Made by a program: the position numbers and the translations under genes
Part shown: positions 34,861-44,074 of the stretch, in pieces
Layout of the letters: each line of letters opens with the position of its first letter
How positions within the stretch are numbered: position 1 is the stretch's first letter
Source of the DNA: Bacillus sp. FJAT-45350
GTDB lineage: Bacteria > Bacillota > Bacilli > Bacillales > NISU01
NCBI RefSeq assembly: GCF_002335805.1
Contig: NZ_NISU01000001.1
Coordinates: 1,248,079 to 1,312,078, forward strand
DNA length: 64,000 nt
Direction of reading: 5' to 3'
Notes under the pieces: model-generated
What the model was told of the DNA's origin: nothing
Seen by the model: only the letters and a program-made list of their open reading frames with translations
Database searches by the model: none

Positions 34861-35757
34861 ATGAATACACTTAAAATTAAACAATTAGCAAATAGTAAAG
34901 GCCTAGATATTTTAGAAGATACGGTAAAAATAAATGAGTCTGGTGTTGACTTTCAAGTAGCACATGCCAAGGATCAGAACGCTAATAATTGGATACTCAG
35001 GGTTCCACGTAGACCAGAATCTATGAGACATGCATTAAAAGAGAAAAAAGCGTTAGATATCATTAATAACTATGCAAGATTTGAAGTTCCCAATTGGTCG
35101 ATTTTCTCAGAAGACTTCATTGCCTATAAGCAACTAAGTGGTGTACCTGCTGCTACTATTGACGTTGAACAACAAAACTATGTGTGGAGTATTGATGAAT
35201 CCAATGTACCATCTGAATATTATTATTCATTAGGAAAAGCCCTAGCAGATTTACACACTTTACCTCAACAACAATTCAAAGATATCGGTGTTGAAATGGT
35301 TGGTGCTAGTGAGTTAAGAGCTTCCATGAAACAGCGAATGGAACGTGTAAAAGAAAAATACGATGTTAATCAAAATTTGTGGGACCGTTGGCAGACTTGG
35401 TTAGCTGAAGACTCTCTTTGGCCTTCCCATGTTGGGGTAAAACATGGAGATCTGCATCCCGGCCATATTCTTATTGATAAGAACAATCATGTTACGGGCT
35501 TAATTGATTGGACAGAAGTTGGGATAGGTGATGTATCTGACGATTTCACGTCGCATCATCTACTCTTTGGTAAAGATGGATTGAAAAAGTTAATCGACGC
35601 TTATGACAACGCTGGAGGAAAAACCTGGTCAAGAATGGATGAGCATATTATTGAACTTCTAACAACAAGTGGCATCACTGTTGCAGAATACGCTCAAGCG
35701 TCGGGATTGAAAGACATGCATGAGGCAGCTGTACACATGCTTGCAAGTGATAGCTAA
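34861..35757 (+). CDS. mph: Macrolide 2'-phosphotransferase (Mph family)
   Basis: 298 residues of the APH/choline-kinase fold. The Mph signature WILRVPRRPESMRHAL lies near residue 45-60, the catalytic loop is HGDLHPGHILID near residue 195, and the metal-binding Asp is in the LIDWTEVGIGD segment. It should inactivate macrolides by phosphorylating the 2'-OH of desosamine. ATG 34861 is chosen, 8 nt after GGAGG; earlier in-frame starts overlap that site. Expression probably depends on read-through of the leader hairpins upstream. It resembles chromosomal Bacillus mph genes. Confidence 0.88.
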   Translation: MNTLKIKQLANSKGLDILEDTVKINESGVDFQVAHAKDQNANNWILRVPRRPESMRHALKEKKALDIINNYARFEVPNWSIFSEDFIAYKQLSGVPAATIDVEQQNYVWSIDESNVPSEYYYSLGKALADLHTLPQQQFKDIGVEMVGASELRASMKQRMERVKEKYDVNQNLWDRWQTWLAEDSLWPSHVGVKHGDLHPGHILIDKNNHVTGLIDWTEVGIGDVSDDFTSHHLLFGKDGLKKLIDAYDNAGGKTWSRMDEHIIELLTTSGITVAEYAQASGLKDMHEAAVHMLASDS

Positions 35758-35822
35758 TTAACGTTAGTTTAAAATGTTTTATTCAGAAGTCTTTTTTAAG
35801 GCAGAAGATTTGGAGGGATTAA

Positions 35823-36140
35823 ATGGAAGGTTGTAGAAGAGATGTTATAAATATTCTTGAATTAATCCTATTTTGGATAATTGGTTTTTACTTAACTGTT
35901 AACTTCGCTAGCAAAGTATATGAAAGCTACGGAATATCATTCATGGGTAATGTATGGGTTAATTGGTTTGGAATATCATATGTTTTACTTGCTGTATATT
36001 CTATCATCGCATATATTTTCACAAGAAATCGCAGTAACTTTTATCGGGGAAGAATGAAGTCCATTTACTTTTGGATAATTTTTATCGTGTCTCTCTATAT
36101 TGTTATTATTCCATTTATAAAAGGGGAAAATCCTTTTTAA
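35823..36140 (+). CDS. Small membrane protein of unknown function
   Basis: 105 residues with three transmembrane helices (about 10-28, 45-65, 82-100). ATG follows GGAGGGA. No family is recognised. It stands 65 bp after mph and may be on the same transcript. Confidence 0.68.
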   Translation: MEGCRRDVINILELILFWIIGFYLTVNFASKVYESYGISFMGNVWVNWFGISYVLLAVYSIIAYIFTRNRSNFYRGRMKSIYFWIIFIVSLYIVIIPFIKGENPF

Positions 36141-36146
36141 ATTTTC

Positions 36147-36458
36147 ATGATAAAATGGTTACAATTCATTAGGTGTATATTAAAAGCAGTTTCAAAAGAA
36201 GTAATAGGCATCAATATTTTTGACGAAGAAGAAAATTTAGGTATGGGGAAAACTGGTTTGCCTATTCTTGAACCATATCAAGAAGGAAAATACACCCTTG
36301 ATTTTACTTTAGGTGCGTTAGAAGAAAATCCTGATGTTAGACTTGCTCCAACACCCGAACAATTAGAGAAGTTGAAGGAACATGCTATGGATGCATCTTT
36401 AATTGTTTCTATAGAAGGTGAAGAAATTGCACGCTTTGACCTTAGTAATTCAAATTAA
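36147..36458 (+). CDS. Hypothetical protein, start uncertain
   Basis: 103 codons from ATG 36147, without a ribosome binding site. The conserved-looking part begins at the INIFDEEENLGMGKTGLPIL segment and continues as an acidic soluble protein. The first about 20 residues may be untranslated. It may be a remnant of a longer gene. It lies 6 bp after the previous gene. Confidence 0.45.
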   Translation: MIKWLQFIRCILKAVSKEVIGINIFDEEENLGMGKTGLPILEPYQEGKYTLDFTLGALEENPDVRLAPTPEQLEKLKEHAMDASLIVSIEGEEIARFDLSNSN

Positions 36459-36530
36459 GTACATTTAATCATTTTTGTTCTCTTCCATTCGAGTTGCATT
36501 AGTTCAGCAACACCATCTTTGTTTTACAAA

Positions 36531-36580
36531 AAGGATAGGGTAAGCAGATATAGTACCTGCTCACCTATCCTTCTTTTTTT
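36531..36580. terminator. Strong bidirectional terminator
   Basis: AAGGATAGG-GTAAGCAG pairs with CTGCT-CACCTATCCTT, followed by CTTTTTTT. It separates the plus-strand genes from the minus-strand lipoprotein gene. Confidence 0.88.
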
Positions 36581-36607
36581 ATAAGGGTTTTGAATTTTTA
36601 TAAAAAA

Positions 36608-36894
36608 TTAGTCATTTATTTCAATATCTAATTCTTCTTCAGAGTACTCTTCATACTCCTCGTTTAGAGACTCGTCACTAGGTTCATCAAAGAAAGTTTC
36701 TTCATCAGGTTCATCATAAAATGGTTCTTCATTTGTTTCGTCATATGGTTCTTCATTTGTTTCGTCATATGGTTCTTCAAAAACAGGTTCTTCAAGAGGT
36801 TCTTCATAGACAGGGTCATTATCACCGCCACATCCAGCTAATAAAGTCGTCGCAAAAAGAGTTGCTACTCCTGTCAGTAAATAATTTTTTTCAT
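36608..36894 (-). pseudogene. Acidic repeat lipoprotein with frameshift in the start region
   Basis: GAGGAGG precedes ATG 36894, but the frame ends after six codons. Adding one A to the A7 run next to the start restores one 95-residue frame: MKKNYLLTGVATLFATTLLAGC (split: signal peptide MKKNYLLTG, then lipobox LAGC), followed by a strongly acidic tail with EEPYDETN repeats. The tail is over one-third Glu/Asp. Either the gene is broken, the run varies in length, or the base count here is wrong. No function is known. Confidence 0.75.
36721..36778. repeat. 24-bp tandem repeat inside the acidic lipoprotein gene
   Basis: Two perfect 24-bp copies (36721-36744, 36745-36768) plus the beginning of a third. 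On the minus strand they encode EEPYDETN. An open frame on the plus strand here is only its shadow. Confidence 0.85.
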
Positions 36895-37026
36895 AATTAT
36901 TACCTCCTCAATTGATTGGATATGTATGAACACTGTTAGAATATCAACTGTAAGGTATGAATGATAGGGATAGAAGCTAATTAGGAGACTCTTTTAAATT
37001 ATAGTGAGATTTGAACAAAAATTTAT

Positions 37027-38426
37027 CATCACCCGACAGAAGATTCCCTCTTCAATCGTGAGAAGGGCTTCAGCCCAACGATAAGGGGGAGATGAATGTC
37101 GGTTGGCCATAGCCAAAATATACCTCATTGTGATATAGTGGGAACAAACGTTCTGTTTGAGTGAGGTGAAAATATGTTAATTAAAAAGGCATTTAAGTTT
37201 CGGATTTTTCCAAACAAAAAACAAATAGAGCTCATAAATAAGACAATTGGTTGTTCACGTTTCGTCTATAACTATTTTGTTGGTGAGCAAAAAGAGAAAG
37301 ACGCTTATTGGTCTATTGTCAACGAAATGGTACAAAGTGGACTACTCCTTGAAAACAATTGGAAAGGTGAGTTCTTCAATAAAAACAAATCGATTAAATC
37401 ACTACCAAAATTGAAGAAAAATTATCCGTTCTTACAAGAAGTTGATAGTATTGCGCTCCAAAAATCAGTCGAAATCGTAAATGATGCCTACACACGTTAC
37501 TACAAAAAACAGAACGGTGAGCCACGTTTTAAGTCAAAAAAGAACCCTGTTCAATCGTACACAACAAAATTTGTTAATAGAAATATTGAAGTCGTAGATA
37601 AACACATTAAACTACCAAAACTTGGTCTTGTTTGTTTTGCCAAAAGTCGTGAAGTCGAAGGTCGTATCATGAATGCAACGATAAGGGGTAGTCCAAGTGG
37701 GAAATACTTCATTTCAATTTTAGCAGAGACCGAAGTAGAAGAACTTCCTAAATCTAATTCAGCAGTAGGGATAGATGTAGGGTTAAAAGACTTTGCCACA
37801 CTATCAGATGGCACTATCTATCAAAATCCTAAATTTTTCCGTACATTAGAAGAGAAACTGACAAAAAAACAACGAATTCTTTCCAGACGAGAAATCGGTC
37901 TTCGAATTGGAAAAAACAAAAAACAAAAGTGGCTCAAATTCATGAGAAAATCACAAATGCACGATAGAGATATGTTACATAAAATTTCAACCGAGATTGT
38001 CAAAAACCACGACATCATCGGTATTGAAGATTTGTCTGTCAAAAATATGCTCAAACATCACAACCTCGCAAAAGCCATAAGTGAGGTATCATGGTCCCAT
38101 TTCAGAACGATGCTTGAATACAAAGCGAAATGGTACGGTAAACAAGTTGTTTCCGTAGCGAAAAACTTTCCAAGTAGTCAACTGTGTTCCACTTGTGGTC
38201 ATAAACACAAAGACGTTAAAAATCTTGCTTTGCGTGAATGGACTTGTCCCATTTGTAAAAGCCATCATCAAAGGGATAGTAACGCAAGTATCAATCTTCG
38301 TAATGAAGCATTGCGATTAACCGCAGGAACTGCGGGGATAGCCTAATCATAAACTGACCGGTAGGTTGGTGTTCTTAGGAATCTCCATCTTAAAATTTCA
38401 TTAGAAATTAAGGTGGAGTAGTTCAA
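37027..38426 (+). mobile_element. TnpB-only IS200/IS605-like (IS1341-type) element, copy 1
   Basis: The left end begins CATCACCCGACA just after TTTAT, has a structured left end, and then one tnpB gene. The right end finishes AGTTCAA after a subterminal hairpin (CCATCTTAA...TTAAGGTGG). There is no TnpA (Y1 transposase) gene. TTTAT is the likely target motif (TAM), present before all three copies. The left end differs from copies 2 and 3 at several bases. Confidence 0.85.
37174..38346 (+). CDS. tnpB: RNA-guided endonuclease TnpB, copy 1 (internal frameshifted stretch)
   Basis: 390 residues. N-terminal [17 protein letters not shown] domain; RuvC-like nuclease with Asp in [15 protein letters not shown], Glu in [13 protein letters not shown], and Asp in [11 protein letters not shown]; zinc finger [10 protein letters not shown]...CPIC between the last two. 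All catalytic residues are present. Compared with copy 3, a 1-base deletion near 37894 and an insertion near 37960 make about 22 residues ([20 protein letters not shown] region) read in another frame. It would cleave DNA next to TTTAT-like motifs if active. GTGAGGTG precedes the ATG. Confidence 0.9.
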   Translation: MLIKKAFKFRIFPNKKQIELINKTIGCSRFVYNYFVGEQKEKDAYWSIVNEMVQSGLLLENNWKGEFFNKNKSIKSLPKLKKNYPFLQEVDSIALQKSVEIVNDAYTRYYKKQNGEPRFKSKKNPVQSYTTKFVNRNIEVVDKHIKLPKLGLVCFAKSREVEGRIMNATIRGSPSGKYFISILAETEVEELPKSNSAVGIDVGLKDFATLSDGTIYQNPKFFRTLEEKLTKKQRILSRREIGLRIGKNKKQKWLKFMRKSQMHDRDMLHKISTEIVKNHDIIGIEDLSVKNMLKHHNLAKAISEVSWSHFRTMLEYKAKWYGKQVVSVAKNFPSSQLCSTCGHKHKDVKNLALREWTCPICKSHHQRDSNASINLRNEALRLTAGTAGIA

Positions 38427-38442
38427 AGATTGTTTTACATTA
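38300..38442 (+). ncRNA. Predicted omega (guide) RNA of TnpB copy 1
   Basis: In related elements the guide RNA spans the 3' end of tnpB and the right end, and its guide is the flanking DNA beyond it. Here the right end stops at 38426, so the guide would start AGATTGTTTTAC. The hairpin at 38388-38418 is part of this region. The limits are inferred. Confidence 0.5.
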
Positions 38443-38533
38443 GAAGAAAAGGTAGAAAAAAATTAATTCTATGAATTGAGTTAGTAGCTTTCTGTGAAAA
38501 GGGAAGATTTACTAAAAAAGTTATTTAGTATAT

Positions 38534-38545
38534 CACTTTAAAGTG
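38534..38545. promoter_or_regulatory. Perfect 12-bp palindrome upstream of lysE (also at 42726-42737)
   Basis: CACTTTAAAGTG overlaps the likely promoter region 52 bp before the LysE start. It could be an operator. It is present in both duplicated units. Confidence 0.45.
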
Positions 38546-38597
38546 TTAAAATGAATTGAGATACCCTATCATAGCCCACAGAAAGGAATTTTAGTAA

Positions 38598-39212
38598 ATG
38601 ATAACTTTCATTTTAGTTGTTCTAATGTTATTTCTAATCCCGGGTCCTGCTGTTTTTTTAACAATATCTCAAACTATTAAAGGTGGAAAGAAGAATGGAA
38701 TTGTTACTGGTTTAGGCATTGCAGTTGGTGATTTGATCCATACTTTTGCAGCAGTACTTGGACTTTCGGCTATTTTAATGACATCTGCGCTTGCTTTTGA
38801 AATTGTTAAATATTTAGGTGCGGCATACTTAGTTTATTTAGGTCTTTGTGCTTTGGTTGAGAAATCAAAGCGAGTAGAGAAACCTATTATAAAAAATGTT
38901 AAAACTAATACATCATTTCGCCAAGCTTTATTGATTGAATTACTTAATCCTAAGACCTCATTATTTTTCTTAGCTTTCTTGCCACAGTTTGTGAATACTA
39001 ATGGAGCTTCCGTAACAACTCAACTTTTTATACTTGGGCTGACTTTTGTTTTAATGAGTATCACGTATACTACTCTTTTAGTGTTTCTAACGAGTGCAGT
39101 AGGGAATAAGTTCTTTGCTAAAACTAACGCGAGTTCGCATTGGATTGGAAAAGTTGTAGCTATGGTATATATTGGTTTAGGATTAAAATTGGCTCTTCAA
39201 ACTCAAGAGTAA
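38598..39212 (+). CDS. LysE-family amino acid exporter, unit 1
   Basis: 204 residues with about six transmembrane helices. The LysE/RhtB features are an early PGP in LFLIPGPAVFLTISQTIKGGKKNGI, then LGAAYLVYLG and LNPKTSLFFLAFLPQFV. It should export an amino acid or similar solute; the substrate is not predictable. AAAGGAA lies before the ATG. The gene is identical at 42790, so its dosage is doubled. Confidence 0.93.
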   Translation: MITFILVVLMLFLIPGPAVFLTISQTIKGGKKNGIVTGLGIAVGDLIHTFAAVLGLSAILMTSALAFEIVKYLGAAYLVYLGLCALVEKSKRVEKPIIKNVKTNTSFRQALLIELLNPKTSLFFLAFLPQFVNTNGASVTTQLFILGLTFVLMSITYTTLLVFLTSAVGNKFFAKTNASSHWIGKVVAMVYIGLGLKLALQTQE

Positions 39213-39352
39213 TTATATGAACATTCTTCATAATGAAGGATGTTCATATTTTTGTCGTCTTACATTCAAAACAATAAATAAATATTAATGTAAAACGATT
39301 TGTTGGGTTCAAAATGACAATAATAATTAATATTGAATAGGAGATGAAATCT

Positions 39353-39730
39353 ATGAATAACGGCGGGAAGCTGGAGTTTCAAAATATATATAATGAATTA
39401 TATATTCTTTTAAAAGAATACGAAGCTAACTTGGATGTTAAAACTGATAGCTTAGAAAATTATTATTTAGATACACGTAAAATTGACCCCAAAAATAAAA
39501 AGCCCATTTTCTTCGGAGCAGTCCAAATTAAGAAAAATTATGTAAGCTACCATTTAATGCCCGTATATATCTTTCCAGAATTACTGAATGATACTTCAGA
39601 TGATATGAAAAAACGAATGCAAGGGAAGTCTTGTTTTAATTTTAAGAAAGCTGTTCCTATCTTATTTAGTGAATTGAAGCAACTCACTAAAAATGGGTTT
39701 GATAAGTATAAAGAACAAAGTTTTTTATAA
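39353..39730 (+). CDS. Conserved hypothetical protein, unit 1
   Basis: 125 residues, soluble alpha/beta. Conserved-looking core: FFGAVQIKKNYVSYHLMPVY, then MQGKSCFNFKK. This resembles small Bacillus proteins of the DUF1801-like type, but I cannot name the family. ATG 39353 is chosen because AGGAG lies 9 nt before it; the ATG at 39344 overlaps that site. Confidence 0.78.
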   Translation: MNNGGKLEFQNIYNELYILLKEYEANLDVKTDSLENYYLDTRKIDPKNKKPIFFGAVQIKKNYVSYHLMPVYIFPELLNDTSDDMKKRMQGKSCFNFKKAVPILFSELKQLTKNGFDKYKEQSFL

Positions 39731-39882
39731 ACAGCTGTCAATATGTAGCTGTATTTTCAGTTTATTAGTGAATCATAAAAAAAACTTTTATAAGTCATTT
39801 CACTTCAAGTTTTATCTTCTTTTTGATATGTTTAAAATTACATATTATACTTATATAAAATAAATGACATAGGAGACTAGTT

Positions 39883-40260
39883 ATGGAACATGGTGTAAAT
39901 CGTTTTAATGAATATTTAGGAATCAAGATAGAGCATTTAGATAGTGGTGGTTGTGTTGCTTATTTAGAAGTTAAAGAGGAATTATATAATAGTCTAGAGG
40001 GAGTTCTACACGGTGGTGTAACATTTACACTTGCTGATGTGGCAATGGGACACGCTGCTGCACCTCCAAAAGATGGTGTTCAAAAGTGTGTAACTTCTGA
40101 ATTGAAGATAAACTATTTATCTCCGGCAAAGGGGAAAACACTTATTGCTGAATCTAATGTAATTAAACAAGGAAGAAAATTAATTACCATGGAAGCGAAA
40201 ATAAAAGATGGCGATGGGAAAATTGTAGCCGTGGCGTTAGGAACGTATGCAAGGATTTAA
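39883..40260 (+). CDS. PaaI-family hotdog thioesterase, unit 1
   Basis: 125 residues of hotdog fold with the PaaI signature LHGGVTFTLADVAMGHAA (catalytic-loop Gly-Gly and Asp) and the KINYLSPAKGKTL strand. It hydrolyses acyl-CoA thioesters, perhaps aryl-acyl types. AGGAGAC precedes the ATG. Immediately after it are remnants in two frames (LREEVEALANGKSIVSDASG and then AEGILDSSDYFQKWEVV) that look like a decayed gene at 40249-40380. Confidence 0.9.
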   Translation: MEHGVNRFNEYLGIKIEHLDSGGCVAYLEVKEELYNSLEGVLHGGVTFTLADVAMGHAAAPPKDGVQKCVTSELKINYLSPAKGKTLIAESNVIKQGRKLITMEAKIKDGDGKIVAVALGTYARI

Positions 40261-40422
40261 TAAACGCTTGCGTGAAGAAGTAGAGGCGCTTGCGAATGGA
40301 AAATCTATCGTCAGTGATGCTAGCGGAAGGCATATTAGATAGCTCAGATTACTTTCAAAAATGGGAAGTGGTTCTCTAAGCAGATTTTAATCCAAAAAAG
40401 TTGATTCAGATGGAGGTATGTG

Positions 40423-41073
40423 ATGACAATAATTGATAAATTAAATCTAAATAAGTATAAAAACCTGTCTGTACTTCATCAACCTAGCGATTATGACTTG
40501 TTTAGTGGAGAAAAGTCAGCATTGACTGGTGACCATGATGCAATTTTTATTTTTGTTGAAACGATTGATGAAATTGTGAAGCATACCCAACGTGTAATCA
40601 ATGAGGAACAATTACTCGAAAAAGGTTACTTGTTTTTTGCATATCCCAAAAAGGGGAACAAACGATATAAAACATTCGTACATAGAGATGATATCTTTCC
40701 AGCAATGAAAGTAGGCGAAGATGGCTACGTCGAAAATAGCGATGTGAAATTCTCACGGATGGTGAGTATGGATGATGTATTTACCGTTGTTGGGCTAAAA
40801 CGTGAAAAGAAGAAAGTAAAAAAGTCTCCTGCTGCAAGTCAATGTGTCGCTGATTATGAAGAGCGTGTGAAAGATGTAGAAAAGTTGTTAACAGATTCTC
40901 CAAAGGAACTTGATTTTTATAAGGAACTTACACCTGGTTATCAAAGGGATTGGGCTCGATATATCTTTTCTGCAAAGCAACAGAAAACACGTGAAAAGCG
41001 CCAAGAACAAATGGTCGATATCTTATCAGAGGGATATAAATCAGTTGATTTATATCGTCAAAAGAAGAGATAG
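40423..41073 (+). CDS. YdeI/OmpD-associated family protein, unit 1
   Basis: 216 residues. The N-terminal about 120 residues form an unknown domain (DUF3052-like, with YLFFAYPKKGNKRYKTFVHRDD visible in two parts). The C-terminus has the YdeI signature GYQRDWARYIFSAKQQKTREKR, found in proteins once linked to bacteriocin protection. The molecular role is unknown. ATG 40423 follows GGAGGT by 5 nt. A terminator (AAGCCAG...CTGGCTTTTTT) ends at 41216, just before element copy 2. Confidence 0.82.
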   Translation: MTIIDKLNLNKYKNLSVLHQPSDYDLFSGEKSALTGDHDAIFIFVETIDEIVKHTQRVINEEQLLEKGYLFFAYPKKGNKRYKTFVHRDDIFPAMKVGEDGYVENSDVKFSRMVSMDDVFTVVGLKREKKKVKKSPAASQCVADYEERVKDVEKLLTDSPKELDFYKELTPGYQRDWARYIFSAKQQKTREKRQEQMVDILSEGYKSVDLYRQKKR

Positions 41074-41218
41074 AATGCAAAATAAATTTTGTGTAATGGT
41101 CTGATTGCAATCTACACCAATTTATTTTCTTGAAACCAGGCCACTTGATAACTACTGAGACCTTATTAATTACATGAAAAACAAGCCAGCACATCCATTG
41201 AGATTCTGGCTTTTTTAT

Positions 41219-42618
41219 CATCACCCGACAGAAGACTCCCTCTTCAATCGTGAGAAGGGCTTGAGCCCAACGATAAGGGGGAGATGAATGTCGGTTGGCC
41301 ATAGCCAAAATATACCTCATTGTGATATAATGAGAACAAGCGTTCTGTTTGGGTGAGGTGAAAATATGTTAATTAAAAAGGCATTTAAGTTTCGGATTTT
41401 TCCAAACAAAAAACAAATAGAGCTCATAAATAAGACAATTGGTTGTTCACGTTTCGTCTATAACTATTTTGTTGGTGAGCAAAAAGAGAAAGACGCTTAT
41501 TGGTCTATTGTCAACGAAATGGTACAAAGTGGACTACTCCTTGAAAACAATTGGAAAGGTGAGTTCTTCAATAAAAACAAATCGATTAAATCACTACCAA
41601 AATTGAAGAAAAATTATCCGTTCTTACAAGAAGTTGATAGTATTGCGCTCCAAAAATCAGTCGAAATCGTAAATGATGCCTACACACGTTACTACAAAAA
41701 ACAGAACGGTGAGCCACGTTTTAAGTCAAAAAAGAACCCTGTTCAATCGTACACAACAAAATTTGTTAATAGAAATATTGAAGTCGTAGATAAACACATT
41801 AAACTACCAAAACTTGGTCTTGTTTGTTTTGCCAAAAGTCGTGAAGTCGAAGGTCGTATCATGAATGCAACGATAAGGGGTAGTCCAAGTGGGAAATACT
41901 TCATTTCAATTTTAGCAGAGACCGAAGTAGAAGAACTTCCTAAATCTAATTCAGCAGTAGGGATAGATGTAGGGTTAAAAGACTTTGCCACACTATCAGA
42001 TGGCACTATCTATCAAAATCCTAAATTTTTCCGTACATTAGAAGAGAAACTGACAAAAAAACAACGAATTCTTTCCAGACGAGAAATCGGTCTTCGAATT
42101 GGAAAAAACAAAAAACAAAAGTGGCTCAAATTCATGAGAAAATCACAAATGCACGATAGAGATATGTTACATAAAATTTCAACCGAGATTGTCAAAAACC
42201 ACGACATCATCGGTATTGAAGATTTGTCTGTCAAAAATATGCTCAAACATCACAACCTCGCAAAAGCCATAAGTGAGGTATCATGGTCCCATTTCAGAAC
42301 GATGCTTGAATACAAAGCGAAATGGTACGGTAAACAAGTTGTTTCCGTAGCGAAAAACTTTCCAAGTAGTCAACTGTGTTCCACTTGTGGTCATAAACAC
42401 AAAGACGTTAAAAATCTTGCTTTGCGTGAATGGACTTGTCCCATTTGTAAAAGCCATCATCAAAGGGATAGTAACGCAAGTATCAATCTTCGTAATGAAG
42501 CATTGCGATTAACCGCAGGAACTGCGGGGATAGCCTAATCATAAACTGACCGGTAGGTTGGTGTTCTTAGGAATCTCCATCTTAAAATTTCATTAGAAAT
42601 TAAGGTGGAGTAGTTCAA
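41219..42618 (+). mobile_element. TnpB-only IS1341-type element, copy 2 (chimeric)
   Basis: The left end matches copy 3 (for example AAGACTCCC, GGGCTTGAGCCC and AATGAGAACAAG) while the 3' two-thirds match copy 1. The switch lies between 41352 and 42004. This is the junction expected from unequal crossing-over between copies 1 and 3. Confidence 0.88.
41366..42538 (+). CDS. tnpB: RNA-guided endonuclease TnpB, copy 2 (same frameshifted stretch as copy 1)
   Basis: Identical protein to copy 1, including the out-of-frame segment between the first two RuvC motifs. The downstream flank, hence its guide, is also the same as for copy 1. Whether the altered helix region still supports nuclease activity is unknown. 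Confidence 0.9.
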   Translation: MLIKKAFKFRIFPNKKQIELINKTIGCSRFVYNYFVGEQKEKDAYWSIVNEMVQSGLLLENNWKGEFFNKNKSIKSLPKLKKNYPFLQEVDSIALQKSVEIVNDAYTRYYKKQNGEPRFKSKKNPVQSYTTKFVNRNIEVVDKHIKLPKLGLVCFAKSREVEGRIMNATIRGSPSGKYFISILAETEVEELPKSNSAVGIDVGLKDFATLSDGTIYQNPKFFRTLEEKLTKKQRILSRREIGLRIGKNKKQKWLKFMRKSQMHDRDMLHKISTEIVKNHDIIGIEDLSVKNMLKHHNLAKAISEVSWSHFRTMLEYKAKWYGKQVVSVAKNFPSSQLCSTCGHKHKDVKNLALREWTCPICKSHHQRDSNASINLRNEALRLTAGTAGIA

Positions 42619-42789
42619 AGATTGTTTTACATTAGAAGAAAAGGTAGAAAAAAATTAATTCTATGAATTGAGTTAGTAGCTTTCTGTGAAAAGGGAAGAT
42701 TTACTAAAAAAGTTATTTAGTATATCACTTTAAAGTGTTAAAATGAATTGAGATACCCTATCATAGCCCACAGAAAGGAATTTTAGTAA

Positions 42790-43404
42790 ATGATAACTTT
42801 CATTTTAGTTGTTCTAATGTTATTTCTAATCCCGGGTCCTGCTGTTTTTTTAACAATATCTCAAACTATTAAAGGTGGAAAGAAGAATGGAATTGTTACT
42901 GGTTTAGGCATTGCAGTTGGTGATTTGATCCATACTTTTGCAGCAGTACTTGGACTTTCGGCTATTTTAATGACATCTGCGCTTGCTTTTGAAATTGTTA
43001 AATATTTAGGTGCGGCATACTTAGTTTATTTAGGTCTTTGTGCTTTGGTTGAGAAATCAAAGCGAGTAGAGAAACCTATTATAAAAAATGTTAAAACTAA
43101 TACATCATTTCGCCAAGCTTTATTGATTGAATTACTTAATCCTAAGACCTCATTATTTTTCTTAGCTTTCTTGCCACAGTTTGTGAATACTAATGGAGCT
43201 TCCGTAACAACTCAACTTTTTATACTTGGGCTGACTTTTGTTTTAATGAGTATCACGTATACTACTCTTTTAGTGTTTCTAACGAGTGCAGTAGGGAATA
43301 AGTTCTTTGCTAAAACTAACGCGAGTTCGCATTGGATTGGAAAAGTTGTAGCTATGGTATATATTGGTTTAGGATTAAAATTGGCTCTTCAAACTCAAGA
43401 GTAA
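42790..43404 (+). CDS. LysE-family amino acid exporter, unit 2
   Basis: Identical protein (204 residues) and spacing to the gene at 38598, including the upstream CACTTTAAAGTG palindrome. It is a recent duplicate with no divergence seen. Confidence 0.93.
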   Translation: MITFILVVLMLFLIPGPAVFLTISQTIKGGKKNGIVTGLGIAVGDLIHTFAAVLGLSAILMTSALAFEIVKYLGAAYLVYLGLCALVEKSKRVEKPIIKNVKTNTSFRQALLIELLNPKTSLFFLAFLPQFVNTNGASVTTQLFILGLTFVLMSITYTTLLVFLTSAVGNKFFAKTNASSHWIGKVVAMVYIGLGLKLALQTQE

Positions 43405-43544
43405 TTATATGAACATTCTTCATAATGAAGGATGTTCATATTTTTGTCGTCTTACATTCAAAACAATAAATAAATATTAATGTAAAACGATTTGTTGGGT
43501 TCAAAATGACAATAATAATTAATATTGAATAGGAGATGAAATCT

Positions 43545-43922
43545 ATGAATAACGGCGGGAAGCTGGAGTTTCAAAATATATATAATGAATTATATATTCT
43601 TTTAAAAGAATACGAAGCTAACTTGGATGTTAAAACTGATAGCTTAGAAAATTATTATTTAGATACACGTAAAATTGACCCCAAAAATAAAAAGCCCATT
43701 TTCTTCGGAGCAGTCCAAATTAAGAAAAATTATGTAAGCTACCATTTAATGCCCGTATATATCTTTCCAGAATTACTGAATGATACTTCAGATGATATGA
43801 AAAAACGAATGCAAGGGAAGTCTTGTTTTAATTTTAAGAAAGCTGTTCCTATCTTATTTAGTGAATTGAAGCAACTCACTAAAAATGGGTTTGATAAGTA
43901 TAAAGAACAAAGTTTTTTATAA
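43545..43922 (+). CDS. Conserved hypothetical protein, unit 2
   Basis: Identical duplicate of the gene at 39353: 125 residues, same start choice after AGGAG. Confidence 0.78.
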   Translation: MNNGGKLEFQNIYNELYILLKEYEANLDVKTDSLENYYLDTRKIDPKNKKPIFFGAVQIKKNYVSYHLMPVYIFPELLNDTSDDMKKRMQGKSCFNFKKAVPILFSELKQLTKNGFDKYKEQSFL

Positions 43923-44074
43923 ACAGCTGTCAATATGTAGCTGTATTTTCAGTTTATTAGTGAATCATAAAAAAAACTTTTATAAGTCATTTCACTTCAA
44001 GTTTTATCTTCTTTTTGATATGTTTAAAATTACATATTATACTTATATAAAATAAATGACATAGGAGACTAGTT

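Noticed and set aside
36721-36768. Possible CRISPR-like short repeat
   Set aside because: Two direct copies with no spacer, wholly inside a coding region; no CRISPR array or cas gene is seen anywhere in the window.
36721-36915. 64-codon plus-strand frame with HLFRHMV repeats
   Set aside because: It is the shadow of the 24-bp repeats in the acidic lipoprotein gene on the other strand.
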